Below are positions 23,913 to 32,882 of a stretch of DNA of 64,000 nucleotides, piece after piece (position 1 is the first letter of the stretch; every line of letters starts with the position of its first letter). Origin of the DNA: Paenibacillus tritici (GTDB taxonomy: Bacteria > Bacillota > Bacilli > Paenibacillales > Paenibacillaceae); contig NZ_JABMKX010000001.1 in the NCBI RefSeq assembly GCF_013204885.1, positions 291,284-355,283 of the forward strand. The letters are read 5' to 3'. Under the pieces are notes generated by a model. That model worked only from the letters and a program-made list of their open reading frames with translations, was not told the DNA's origin and did no database searches. Made by a program: the position numbers and the translations under genes.

Positions 23913-25418
23913 CTAGTCTGGCAAGCTGTCCTTCTCCAGAAGCGGAGGACGCCGGTGCCTGGTGGCCTGTTCAAAAGCATATGCAATGCCTAACAGCATA
24001 CCTTCGCTATTGGCGGAGGCAGAGAAGGTGACACCCTGCGGCCCCTTGGTATTATAGCCTCCCGGTGCAATGATACCGGTGCGGGTATAGCCGGCGGGAA
24101 CGGTAATCAGCGGATAACCGGCTCTTGCCGCCAGGTCTGTGCCATGGTCTCCTGGGAAGAGGAGCACATCCAGACCGTAATGCTGTAGTGCATAATCAAT
24201 GCCCTGCGATCCGGCCATGGAGCGGGATAATTGCAGCTGCTCCAGATAGGCTTGCTCTGTAATCTCATCTCCGGATGTATTCAGCCACTCAAGCTTATCC
24301 TGGCCATATTTCAGCGCCTGTTCACTATGCAGGTTGTTGAATTCTATCAACTCCTGCAAGGAATGTACCGGAAGAGAGGCAGGCAGTCCGCTTAAATACC
24401 GGTTTAAGCCTTTTTTGAATTCATATTGCAGAATAGTAGCATTCCAGTCGGCATTCTGACAGGGAAGCTCCACAGGATCAATAATGTCGGCGCCAAGCTC
24501 TCGCAGGACTGCTATGGCAGATTCCATCATGCGCAGTGCTTCTTCGTCCAGCTCTGAATAATAGAATCGCGGAATACCGATCCGTTTGAATTTCGCATAG
24601 TCAACATCCAGACCGATGGAGTAATCCTGTATAGCAGAGGAGAGGGAGTCCCCGGTATCAACAATCACATTAAGCAGGAGCGCGGCATCCCTGACGGTTC
24701 TGGCCATCGGGCCGGCGGTGTCCTGGCTGCCGATCCCCGGTATGATTCCCATATTGCTGACCAGTCCCCAAGTGGGCTTCAGGCCTACAAGGGAATTATG
24801 GGCAGCGGGGCTGATGATGGAGGCGGAGGTTTCAGTACCCAGAGCTATGGCCGCCAGGTTGGCCGCGACTGCTGCGGCACTTCCTGAGCTGGAGCCCCCA
24901 ACGAACAATTCACCGGGTCCGTAGGGATTGAGTACAAGTCCGCCGCGCGAACTGTATCCGGCCCACATGGCAGACGACATAAAGTTGGCCCACTCTGTCA
25001 TGTTTGTTTTGCCCAGAATCACAGCTCCTGCTGCTCTTAATTGCGTGATGACTACTGCATCTTCAGCAGCTCTATGGTCTGCCAATGCCAAAGCACCTGC
25101 ACTGGTGTGCAGCTTATCTGAGGTACCGATGTTATCTTTGACCAGTACAGGAATTCCGTGCAGGGGGCCTCGTATGCCCTTGTTCCGGCGTTCCAGATCC
25201 AGCATTCTGGCAGTCTCAAGGGCATCCGGATTCACCTCCAGGACAGAACGCAGCAGACCGTCATAGCGGTTAATCCGCTCTAAATATAGACTTACCAGCA
25301 GCTCAGAAGTTAAGCTTCCCTGTTCCATTTCCTGCTGAATGCCAGCGATGTCTGCTTCAATTATCCACTCCGGCCAATCCCGGGCAGAGGGTTCAAACTG
25401 AAATTCGTTATTGTTCAT
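23913..25418 (-). CDS. Amidase-signature family hydrolase
   Basis: About 501 residues, cytosolic. Amidase-signature core: catalytic Lys in GIPVLVKDNIGT, the Ser-rich loop VGGSSSGSAAAVAANL (bridging cis-Ser), and the nucleophile region ALGTETSASIISPAAHNSLVGLKPTWG. Substrate cannot be deduced; it is not beside gatB, so not the tRNA amidotransferase subunit. A long C-terminal part (LLFPGDHGTDLAARAGYPLITVPAGY) is typical of this family. It lies 30 bp after the VanZ-RDD gene and may share its transcript. Weak RBS. Confidence 0.9.
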   Translation of the reverse strand: MNNNEFQFEPSARDWPEWIIEADIAGIQQEMEQGSLTSELLVSLYLERINRYDGLLRSVLEVNPDALETARMLDLERRNKGIRGPLHGIPVLVKDNIGTSDKLHTSAGALALADHRAAEDAVVITQLRAAGAVILGKTNMTEWANFMSSAMWAGYSSRGGLVLNPYGPGELFVGGSSSGSAAAVAANLAAIALGTETSASIISPAAHNSLVGLKPTWGLVSNMGIIPGIGSQDTAGPMARTVRDAALLLNVIVDTGDSLSSAIQDYSIGLDVDYAKFKRIGIPRFYYSELDEEALRMMESAIAVLRELGADIIDPVELPCQNADWNATILQYEFKKGLNRYLSGLPASLPVHSLQELIEFNNLHSEQALKYGQDKLEWLNTSGDEITEQAYLEQLQLSRSMAGSQGIDYALQHYGLDVLLFPGDHGTDLAARAGYPLITVPAGYTRTGIIAPGGYNTKGPQGVTFSASANSEGMLLGIAYAFEQATRHRRPPLLEKDSLPD

Positions 25419-25448
25419 GACGGGGTGTTAACCTCTATTCTTTGATTT

Positions 25449-26579
25449 TTAGTCGGCTGCGTTACTGCTTGCCTCTGCCTTCTGCCGGTCCGGCCAGCTA
25501 ATCACATTGCGGGTCTTGCTCCACTCCTCATAGATTAACGGCCGGTCCCGCTTGATCAGCCGCATAACCAGATGAATGAAGAAGGCGAGATCGGCAAGTA
25601 AGGTGGCCATTCGTATCACTGCAGCTAATGGCGTGCCGAGGTTGTGTAGCAGCGGAGAGTCAGGCGTCAGGGCATTCATCCCGCCCAGTATGCCATAGAG
25701 CAAACCGTATCTTATCCATACCATCCATGGGGTGGCCGGATTACCGTCTTCACTCTTCAGCCGGATACGTACGATCCATTTGCCGAAGGTCCGCCCGCCT
25801 GTAACCAGAGGGACGATCAGGAAGTAAACCATACTGACAGCCCACAGGGAGATATTCAGCGAGAGCAGATTGAGCAGTAGTGTTACTGTAAGCAGCAGGA
25901 ACCCGTCCATAAGGCAGGCCAGCGCGCGGCGGGTGTAACCGACCTTCTTCGCAGGTAAGTCCTCCCAGCTGTCGAGCTTCTCGATGCGCGGCAGCAGGCC
26001 TGCGATCCACATGGCGATTTTGAACCCGACCATGCCTCCCAGTGTATTCGTAATCAGGTCATCGACATCGAAGAGACGGTAAGGATGATCGAAGAACCCG
26101 AAAATGCCGGTAATCTGCGTAATCTCAAAGAACAGCGACAGCACAAAGGACAACATAATGCACACGGCCCAGCGTGTACGGAAGTAGTAGCCCAGAAATA
26201 TGCCGAACGGCACGGTCAGCACGACATTGAAGGCCGCCAGCAGAAAATCCGCCTCACCCAGCACCTTCAGATAGCTGGAGGGATCATTACGCGTAATCTG
26301 CGTATTCTGGAGGATATCCTGGATGAATTGCAGCGGCACAAGCTGGATCATGCTCCCGGCAGGTGCAGCATTATGCCTGGAATCAGGCAGGGGCAGCAGA
26401 ACCAGGAACAGGGCGTTAAGCAGGTACAGCAGCAGCAGATAGAGCATTAATGCCCGGATTTTATTAATATAGCCATGCCTGCGGTATTGCACGATCAGGA
26501 ACGGCAGGGTGAAGAAGAGTGCTGCAACGGGAAAAGCCATGAAAGCATAGGAGATCGGAAATAAGTAGGATTGAAACAT
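25449..26579 (-). CDS. VanZ-RDD fusion membrane protein
   Basis: About 376 residues, nine or ten membrane helices. The first 210 residues are a VanZ domain: RALMLYLLLLYLLNALFLVLLPLPDS, the long extracellular loop, PFGIFLGYYFR, and the ending FDVDDLITNTLGGMVGF, which is characteristic. Residues about 225-340 are an RDD domain (RRALACLMDGFLLL with the Arg and Asp; GGRTFGKWIVRIRL). VanZ relatives reduce binding of lipoglycopeptides to the cell surface; RDD proteins have been linked to ion exchange. The fusion is known in Firmicutes, its role unclear. Confidence 0.88.
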   Translation of the reverse strand: MFQSYLFPISYAFMAFPVAALFFTLPFLIVQYRRHGYINKIRALMLYLLLLYLLNALFLVLLPLPDSRHNAAPAGSMIQLVPLQFIQDILQNTQITRNDPSSYLKVLGEADFLLAAFNVVLTVPFGIFLGYYFRTRWAVCIMLSFVLSLFFEITQITGIFGFFDHPYRLFDVDDLITNTLGGMVGFKIAMWIAGLLPRIEKLDSWEDLPAKKVGYTRRALACLMDGFLLLTVTLLLNLLSLNISLWAVSMVYFLIVPLVTGGRTFGKWIVRIRLKSEDGNPATPWMVWIRYGLLYGILGGMNALTPDSPLLHNLGTPLAAVIRMATLLADLAFFIHLVMRLIKRDRPLIYEEWSKTRNVISWPDRQKAEASSNAAD

Positions 26580-26711
26580 GGGTTCACCTGCTGTCTGATT
26601 TTTGTCATAACGACTACATTATAGAATTAAACAGAACCGCACTCAATAGAATTAATCATTCTAAGTGTTCTTTCCTGCATAGATATGTGTGGAGAGGAGC
26701 GTGAGCGCAGG

Positions 26712-27059
26712 ATGGAAAAGAAGGTACAGCAGTATTATAAGCTTAAGGCGAAGCAGAAGGAGCTGGAGAAGGAGCTGGCCGGACTCCGGCAGGATATTCT
26801 TGCCTATTTCAGTGAAGCGGGGCAGACGGAGTCGGTGATTGGGAGCTACAAGGTGAAGCTGGTCACGCAGAACCGCAAGGAATACGATGACGACAAGCTC
26901 TATCAGACCTTATCCGATCCTGAGCTGTGGAGGCTGCTCTCCAAGGTAGATCCGACTAAGGTGGCAAGCCTAACGAAATTGAAGGTGATCGCCGAAGAGA
27001 AAATTGCCCACACGTATGATATTAAGACCATTACCTTGCTGCAGGTGGATAAGCAGTAG
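26712..27059 (+). CDS. Conserved hypothetical coiled-coil protein
   Basis: About 115 residues. The ATG at 26712 is preferred; GGAGAGGAG lies somewhat far upstream, and the ATG at 26685 is also possible. The first 40 residues are a charged coiled coil (VQQYYKLKAKQKELEKELAG), the middle holds a conserved-looking YKVKLVTQNRKEYDDDKL, and the end is VKT-like beta. It is reminiscent of small phage-derived host-nuclease-inhibitor-type proteins in shape, but I make no assignment. Monocistronic. Confidence 0.65.
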   Translation: MEKKVQQYYKLKAKQKELEKELAGLRQDILAYFSEAGQTESVIGSYKVKLVTQNRKEYDDDKLYQTLSDPELWRLLSKVDPTKVASLTKLKVIAEEKIAHTYDIKTITLLQVDKQ

Positions 27060-27257
27060 AGGCTGCGCTCCCGGAGGCGGAAGGATTACGCGCTTTTTGC
27101 TTCCGGGCTTACATACAGATGGATGAGAACCCATTCTCTGCTTTCCGGCTAAACTAATCGCCACCAGCTCCATTTTGCGTTAAAATAACAGGTGGGTTTG
27201 TTAATATAGAAGGATGAAATCCTACAGAAACGTTGAAGATACGGAGGAAAAGAAGAG

Positions 27258-28490
27258 ATGAAGGATTTTGAGCTGATGCTGGAGAAATACGCAGAGCTGG
27301 TAGTGAAGGTTGGTGTGAATGTGCAGCCTGGACAAGTGCTGATGGTACATGCCCCTCTGGAGACTGCGGAGCTTACCCGGCTGATCGTAGGCAAAGCCTA
27401 TGAAGCAGGAGCCAAATATGTGCTTGTGGACTGGGATGATGAAGCGGTCACGCGCATCCGTTATGAGAAGGCGCCTGAAGAGTCTTTCGGGTATTATCCG
27501 CAGTGGCATGCAGACATGCTGGAGGGATTCGCTGAAGAAGGCGGGGCCATATTACATATTAAGGTGCCGGACCCGGAATTGTTCCGCGGGATTGACTCCG
27601 CCAAGGTATCCACAGCCGTTAAGGCTGCTGCGGTGGCGCGCAAGAAATATCAGAGCTATACCCGTAACAGCAGAATAAGCTGGTCGTTGATCAAGGCGCC
27701 GACCCGGGCCTGGGCGGACAAGGTATTCGCTGATCTGCCGGAGGAAGAGCGGATTGATGCCATGTGGGAAGCGGTGTTCCGGATGAACCGTGTGGACAGT
27801 GAGGACCCGGTAGCCGCCTGGCGCGGCCATATCGCGGAGCTGAAGCAGAGCCAGGACCGGATGAACGCCAAACGCTACAAAAGTCTGCATTACCGCGCTC
27901 CCGGCACAGATCTGCGTGTCGAGCTGCCGGAGGGTCATTTGTGGCGCGGCGGCGGAGGCGAGAACGAACGCGGTGTCTATTTTGTAGCGAATATGCCTAC
28001 AGAAGAAATCTATACCATGCCGCACCGGACAGGTGTGAATGGGACAGTCAAAAGCACGCTTCCGCTTAATCTGAACGGACGTCTGGTAGACGGCATTAGC
28101 ATTACCTTCACGAATGGCAAGGTTACGGCGTATGAGGCCGAATCCGGCCGCGAACATCTGACTTCTCTGCTGGACACGGATGAAGGGGCTTCTTATCTGG
28201 GAGAGGTCGCATTGGTGCAGCATGATTCGCCGATCTCCCGGCTGAATAGAGTGTTCTACAACACCGGAATTGACGAGAATGCTTCCTGCCATTTCGCCCT
28301 GGGGAGCGCTTATCCGGTGAATATTGAAGGCGGCACTTCCATGACCAGTGAGGAACTGCTGGCCAAAGGCGCCAATGTCAGCCTCACGCATGTCGATTTC
28401 ATGATTGGTTCGGCAGCGCTTGATATTGACGGTGAGCTGGCTGACGGGACCACCGAGCCCATATTCCGCCAAGGCAACTGGGTTCTGTAG
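27258..28490 (+). CDS. M29 family aminopeptidase
   Basis: About 410 residues, GGAGG before the ATG. N-terminal half: LEKYAELVVKVGVNVQPGQ. C-terminal catalytic part: FVANMPTEEIYTMPHRTGVNG (metal Glu and His), YEAESGREHL, GASYLGEVALVQHDSPIS (metal Glu), the active Tyr in VFYNTGIDENASCH (Asp, His), VSLTHVDFMIGS (His, Asp). This is the thermophilic aminopeptidase family (AmpS/PepS/AmpII), a dimeric cobalt- or zinc-dependent enzyme trimming peptides in the cytosol. Strong terminator follows. Confidence 0.93.
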   Translation: MKDFELMLEKYAELVVKVGVNVQPGQVLMVHAPLETAELTRLIVGKAYEAGAKYVLVDWDDEAVTRIRYEKAPEESFGYYPQWHADMLEGFAEEGGAILHIKVPDPELFRGIDSAKVSTAVKAAAVARKKYQSYTRNSRISWSLIKAPTRAWADKVFADLPEEERIDAMWEAVFRMNRVDSEDPVAAWRGHIAELKQSQDRMNAKRYKSLHYRAPGTDLRVELPEGHLWRGGGGENERGVYFVANMPTEEIYTMPHRTGVNGTVKSTLPLNLNGRLVDGISITFTNGKVTAYEAESGREHLTSLLDTDEGASYLGEVALVQHDSPISRLNRVFYNTGIDENASCHFALGSAYPVNIEGGTSMTSEELLAKGANVSLTHVDFMIGSAALDIDGELADGTTEPIFRQGNWVL

Positions 28491-28504
28491 AGATAAGCAC
28501 TAGA

Positions 28505-28548
28505 AAGGCCGCATATTTCCCGGTCAGCGGGAAGTGCGGCTTTTTTTT
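28505..28548 (+). terminator. Intrinsic terminator after the M29 aminopeptidase gene
   Basis: GCCGCA pairs with TGCGGC around an inner TTCCCG/CGGGAA stem, followed by eight T. Confidence 0.9.
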
Positions 28549-28633
28549 GTTAAAAAAAAGACCGCAGGCTAAAACTGTTTGCATAACCTCTCCGTCTAAT
28601 TCATGTAAAAAAGGATGGAGAGGAGAGGGAGAG

Positions 28634-29170
28634 ATGACGATGTCAGGCGCAGAGATGAAGCGGGTCACTGCCGCTGTACCGCTTGAAGAGACAGATTTCG
28701 TCAAAGCGGTGATGGAGCACAGCGACCAGTTATATTCTATTGCCTACAGTTATCTGGGCAACCGTAATGACGCGCTGGAAGCGTTGCAGGAGACGACTTG
28801 CCGGGCGTGGATGAAGCGCAGGACCCTTAAGGACCCCGGCGCCTTCAAATCCTGGCTGATCAGGATTCTAATCTATGTCTGCATTGACGAGCAACGCAGA
28901 AGGAAGAAGGCGGTTCCCACAGCGGCAGAGCATATGCAGGATGCCGTCATTCATAACAGCACCGAATCTATGGAAATGCAGTGGGCACTCTCACAGGTGA
29001 AGCTGAAATACCGTCATGTGCTGCTGCTCAAATATTACAATGACATGACCTTGGCCGAGATCGCAGTGCTGCTGGACAAGCCGGAAGGAACCGTCAAAAC
29101 CTGGCAGCACAAAGGCTTGAAGCAGCTAAGGACCATTATGAAGAACCGGGGTGAGTGGGATGAACAGTAG
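28634..29170 (+). CDS. ECF-type RNA polymerase sigma factor
   Basis: About 178 residues from the ATG at 28634 (GGAGAGGGAGAG upstream). Region 2: QLYSIAYSYLGNRNDALEALQETTCRAW. Region 4: SQVKLKYRHVLLLKYYNDMTLAEIAVLLDKPEGTVKTWQHKGLKQL with a clear helix-turn-helix. Lacks regions 1 and 3, as ECF factors do, and resembles SigV/SigW-type Bacilli factors. It overlaps the following membrane protein gene by 11 bp, the usual sigma/anti-sigma arrangement. A specific target promoter is not visible upstream. Confidence 0.92.
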   Translation: MTMSGAEMKRVTAAVPLEETDFVKAVMEHSDQLYSIAYSYLGNRNDALEALQETTCRAWMKRRTLKDPGAFKSWLIRILIYVCIDEQRRRKKAVPTAAEHMQDAVIHNSTESMEMQWALSQVKLKYRHVLLLKYYNDMTLAEIAVLLDKPEGTVKTWQHKGLKQLRTIMKNRGEWDEQ

Positions 29171-30293
29171 CCGGGAAGAGCAGGTGATGCTGACGGATGC
29201 GGCACGTATACACGAGGAAGCCGGTGCGGACGGCGGTGGCAACGAGATTAGACAAGCTGTTATAGCCGGAATCGAGCGCGGACGCAGGAGAAGCTGGCAG
29301 GGCAGACTCCGCACAGGCTCCTTGGCAGGGCTGGCCGCTGCCGCGGTTGTTGCTTGTATACTATTTTTCATTCCAATGATCCAGGAACTTGCCCCGCAGT
29401 CTGCGGCACCTGCTGAAACTGCGGGCTGGGGAGAGCTGGAGAACTTTAAGCGGCTGTATTCCTTCGACTCCGAGGCGGAAACACTGGATTCAGCCATCCG
29501 GCACGGCTATATTCAACAGGTGAATCGGAGTGCAACCAGCGGGAATTACCGGATCACTCTGAATGCTGTAACGGCGGACGATAACAAAATAATCTTCTTA
29601 TATACAGCCAATGTCGCTGCGGGCCAGGAAATATACAGCGTGAACAGTGCGAGAATAAAGAATCTTGCAACCGGCTATAATCTCGATGATGAAGGACAGA
29701 TCGGCGGCCATGATGAACGAAGCGGGCCTTTGGAGAACCGCATTTACTACGGCCGTGGTGTTATCCATCTGGACCGGAATCAGCCTTTCCCGGAGCAGCT
29801 TGAAGCGGATTTCCAGATCGCCTCTGTAGACCCCGGTAAATTGAAAGATCCCAAGACGGGCAAGAATGCAGCGGAAATGAATTATTCTCCAAGGCTTAAG
29901 ATCAGCTTCAAGCTGGACCCGAAATTCAAAGAGCAGCAGACGGTCATTGTTAAGCCGGAGGCAGACTTTATGCTGGAGGGCATTCAAGTGACACTGAAGC
30001 AGGTCGAGCTCTCGCCGTTAATGACCCGGGTTGTAATCGGAATTAAGAACGGGTCTGAGAATACCTGGCCGAACAGGCAGAAGATATTCCTGGCTGTGGG
30101 CGGGGATGAGATTCAGTCAGTTACCAAAGCCGGAACGGTCAGTATTGGGCTATCGGCAGCGTACGGGAATGAAGAGGGGTTTGAACGGCGGTACGGCAGT
30201 AATCTGCTGGATCAGCCGGAGTCAATGAATTTGCTTCTGAAGACCGGAAAGGGCAAGAATGCCAAGGAGATTACCGTCCCGATTCTGCCGTAA
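29160..30293 (+). CDS. Probable anti-sigma factor, DUF4179/DUF5643-like
   Basis: About 377 residues from the ATG at 29160; a GTG at 29151 is also in frame. A cytosolic N-terminal 50 residues (including RQAVIAGIERGRRRSW) should hold the sigma factor. One membrane helix (LAGLAAAAVVACILFFIPMI) follows, then a large extracellular beta domain (residues about 90-377) with YRITLNAVTADDNKIIFLYT and VTLKQVELSPLMTRVVIGIK, typical of DUF4179 and DUF5643. Overlap with the sigma gene means coupled translation. What it senses outside is unknown. Confidence 0.85.
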   Translation: MNSSREEQVMLTDAARIHEEAGADGGGNEIRQAVIAGIERGRRRSWQGRLRTGSLAGLAAAAVVACILFFIPMIQELAPQSAAPAETAGWGELENFKRLYSFDSEAETLDSAIRHGYIQQVNRSATSGNYRITLNAVTADDNKIIFLYTANVAAGQEIYSVNSARIKNLATGYNLDDEGQIGGHDERSGPLENRIYYGRGVIHLDRNQPFPEQLEADFQIASVDPGKLKDPKTGKNAAEMNYSPRLKISFKLDPKFKEQQTVIVKPEADFMLEGIQVTLKQVELSPLMTRVVIGIKNGSENTWPNRQKIFLAVGGDEIQSVTKAGTVSIGLSAAYGNEEGFERRYGSNLLDQPESMNLLLKTGKGKNAKEITVPILP

Positions 30294-30300
30294 ATATTAG

Positions 30301-30340
30301 AAAAGGCTGACCGCTGGTATGTCCGGCGGATCAGCCTTTT
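30301..30340. terminator. Bidirectional terminator, sigma operon / TelA operon
   Basis: AAAAGGCTGA pairs with TCAGCCTTTT, with an inner CCGC/GCGG stem. Confidence 0.9.
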
Positions 30341-30375
30341 GGCCGTTGGTTTAGAGCGGGCCTAAGCTCTGATTA

Positions 30376-31677
30376 TTAGTTATTGGAGATCAGAGCCATA
30401 TAAGAAACAGGTCTGGTCGAAAGCTTGGTTTTGATTGTGCCGTCATTGCTGTACCCGTATAGAAAGTTGTTATCCCGGCCATTGATGTAGTACAGGCCTA
30501 AGATATCATCTGTAATTACAGAGTAGTCGGATTCCACACCAGCCATTTTGGTCAAGGTTGAATTGGCATTCAGGACGTAAGCATCACTCTTGGTGAACAA
30601 TACGGTGGTGAGCGTCGTTCCGTTCTTAACCGTTCTGACATCTTGAACATTCGTCAGTGGAAGAGGCTTGGAGGAGGTGACTTTGCCGTTAGCAAATGTG
30701 CTGATGTAGGCTTTGCCTTTGGAATCTGCATACACCAGCCTGTTACTGGCAATTTCCTGGACGCTAACCACAGCATTTTGGCTAAGCTGCAGGGTTTTTC
30801 CGTTCTTGTCCATCAGGAAGCCTTTGCCTGTGTTGAAGTTGAAATCCTCTCCCTTGGCATCCAGCTTAATCCCTTTATTGAACAGGAAATAATTTTTGGA
30901 CCAGGTGCCGGAGGAGACTTCATTGGAGGGTAAAGGGTTGTTGGCATTGGCTGCCTTGGGAACTCCGCAGTTCAAGGGAAGCGTGTAGAGCACCATAGAG
31001 TTAAGGGAGTACTCCGTTTCGTCAGGCTCAGTATCAATCATTAGGTTAAGACTTGTGTTGTTTAGATGATAGAAGCTGCTCTTCGGGATAGCTCCGCTGG
31101 CAATCCACTGGATTACACCATTGCCGTCGCTTGGTTTGGAAGCTACCCAGTTCTTACCATTGTCCCTCAGTGCATTATAGTAGACGCGTCCGCCCATGAT
31201 GTCGAAGCTTTTGAAATTCACATCTGCGTTATCTGCTATAAGGGTCAGCTGTAGCTTATCTTCAGCGTCTGCCAAGGTGCGGTAGATGCTTCCCGTGTCA
31301 TCCAGGAAGTACAGGAATGGACCGTCAACAAGGTAATAGAGGATATTGCGGCCCACGATGTAATCGGTAATTAACGCCTCGGGATCACTGAGTGACAGAC
31401 GTTGAATCCCCATAGCATCCTCATAATAAAAATACAGATATTTACCGGTTGATGTTAATCCGTTGCCGGCAAAATTCTCAGTAATTTTCTGCGTTTCACT
31501 TCCATCTGTGGCCACACGGTACAGTACTTGGTCAGAGACATAATACACATATGCTTTTGCGGAAGCTGCCGTTGCTGCCGTTTGTGTTAATCCTCCGCTC
31601 CCGACTGTCCCTATAGTCACCAGTAGCAGCACGAGCAGGACCATTTTTCTGGAAAAGAACTCTAGAGCTTTCATCAT
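30376..31677 (-). CDS. Secreted DUF5050-like beta-propeller protein
   Basis: About 433 residues from the ATG pair at 31677; a frame extending to 31767 would overlap telA. N-terminal signal or anchor (MVLLVLLLVTIGTVGSGG), then repeated modules of the form YYVSDQVLYRVATDGSETQKI, FYYEDAMGIQRLSLSD, LYYLVDGPFLYFLDDTG, each a propeller blade as in DUF5050. No catalytic residues seen. It is the last gene of a four-gene operon with TelA and a vWA protein, on the outside of the membrane, so it may be a ligand-binding or scaffold partner. Confidence 0.8.
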   Translation of the reverse strand: MMKALEFFSRKMVLLVLLLVTIGTVGSGGLTQTAATAASAKAYVYYVSDQVLYRVATDGSETQKITENFAGNGLTSTGKYLYFYYEDAMGIQRLSLSDPEALITDYIVGRNILYYLVDGPFLYFLDDTGSIYRTLADAEDKLQLTLIADNADVNFKSFDIMGGRVYYNALRDNGKNWVASKPSDGNGVIQWIASGAIPKSSFYHLNNTSLNLMIDTEPDETEYSLNSMVLYTLPLNCGVPKAANANNPLPSNEVSSGTWSKNYFLFNKGIKLDAKGEDFNFNTGKGFLMDKNGKTLQLSQNAVVSVQEIASNRLVYADSKGKAYISTFANGKVTSSKPLPLTNVQDVRTVKNGTTLTTVLFTKSDAYVLNANSTLTKMAGVESDYSVITDDILGLYYINGRDNNFLYGYSNDGTIKTKLSTRPVSYMALISNN

Positions 31678-31717
31678 TAATTCGCTCTTCGGGCAAAAGT
31701 GGTGAGCCGTTGCAGGA

Positions 31718-32857
31718 TTACAACCCGAGTGCTTTGCCTTTTTCCAGCCGCCGGATCTGTTGTTCACCGTTATCCGCCAGTTCCCGGAACTGGTTGATGG
31801 TCTCCCGCATCTTGGGGAGGGCTTCCTGCTTGTAGGTGCTGATGGAGTCCAGCGCAGAGAGGACGTCTGTGAACGCCTGCTTCAGGGTGTCGGCGGAAAT
31901 GCTGGTCTCGAGAGATTGCTTATGGATCGCTGCCCCCTGTTCCTTCAGCATCCGGGAAGTCCCGCTAATCAGATTGTCGGTGGTCTGGTTGAGCAGCTCA
32001 ATCTTTTGAAGCACAATCTTCTGGTTATACAAGGCACTGGCTACCGTCACCGAGATTTTGAGCGCAGATACCGTCACATTCCTGGCTCTGTCCACGCCGC
32101 GGATCAGCTCTTTGTTGTTGCGGACGACAACCTCGATGGCCATGATGCCCTGTTGATTGACTACGAGCATCTGCTGCAGATCCATCACCCGCTGGCGCAG
32201 CGGGAACAGCACTTCCTCCGTGATGAACCGGACTTTATCCTCATCCTCACTGCGCTGCCTGGCGTCTTCAATCTGCTTCTCGATTTCCTGATCCATCAGG
32301 ATGCCAAGCTGGATTTCCTTCCCCAGCCGTTTGGTCAGCTCCCGCAGGGTCTGCTGCTCAATCTCCAGGGTGGTGTTGTCATTCTTCAGTACGGCTTTGC
32401 CTTTATCTAGGGATAGAATAATATCAGCGATGACAGCATCGGCCTTCTGGTATTTGGCAAAATAATTACGCAAGGGATGGAAAAACTTGCCGAGGAGCCC
32501 GCTTTTGGCGAAATCGACCGCGCTGGGGTCCAGGTCCTTCAATTGCAGATGCAGCTCCGTTAAGCCCTTGGCAACCTGGCCGCCTTCATCCCCGGTCTTG
32601 GACAGATTGCCTACAGATACCTGGAGGAGAGAGTTTCTCTCCGATGAGGACCGCATGGTGCCCATCCCGAAGCTGTCAATGGATTGCAGCACAGACTTAC
32701 GGTTCTCCAGGGAGTCGAAATCCATCTCAAGGATACTGGAGACATTGTTTACGGCCTGTTCTTTAAGCTGGGTGACTTCTTCCGGCTCCGGCTGAACCTG
32801 CTCCTCGATGACCGATTTGAGCTTTTCTTGACTGGGGATTTCCATTGAGAATGACAT
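31718..32857 (-). CDS. TelA-family toxic anion resistance protein
   Basis: About 379 residues, cytosolic, almost wholly helical with long coiled coils. Family blocks: MDFDSLENRKSVLQSIDSFG, VAKGLTELHLQLKDLDPS, FAKSGLLGKFFHPLRNYFAKYQKADAVI, VLKNDNTTLEIEQQTL, EVVVRNNKELIRGVDRARNVTVSALK, and IRRLEKGKALGL at the end. TelA relatives contribute to tellurite, antimicrobial and cell-wall stress resistance, usually beside membrane or vWA proteins, by an unsettled mechanism. Third gene of the operon, 25 bp after the vWA gene; AAGGAGGG before the ATG. Confidence 0.93.
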   Translation of the reverse strand: MSFSMEIPSQEKLKSVIEEQVQPEPEEVTQLKEQAVNNVSSILEMDFDSLENRKSVLQSIDSFGMGTMRSSSERNSLLQVSVGNLSKTGDEGGQVAKGLTELHLQLKDLDPSAVDFAKSGLLGKFFHPLRNYFAKYQKADAVIADIILSLDKGKAVLKNDNTTLEIEQQTLRELTKRLGKEIQLGILMDQEIEKQIEDARQRSEDEDKVRFITEEVLFPLRQRVMDLQQMLVVNQQGIMAIEVVVRNNKELIRGVDRARNVTVSALKISVTVASALYNQKIVLQKIELLNQTTDNLISGTSRMLKEQGAAIHKQSLETSISADTLKQAFTDVLSALDSISTYKQEALPKMRETINQFRELADNGEQQIRRLEKGKALGL

Positions 32858-32882
32858 GTGAACCCTCCTTCAGAATATAAGT

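Noticed and set aside
27071..27110. Terminator after the coiled-coil gene at 26712
   Set aside because: CCCGGAGGC can pair with GCTTCCGGG, but no T run follows and the loop is large.
27552..28472. 306-codon minus-strand frame
   Set aside because: Antisense of the M29 aminopeptidase gene.
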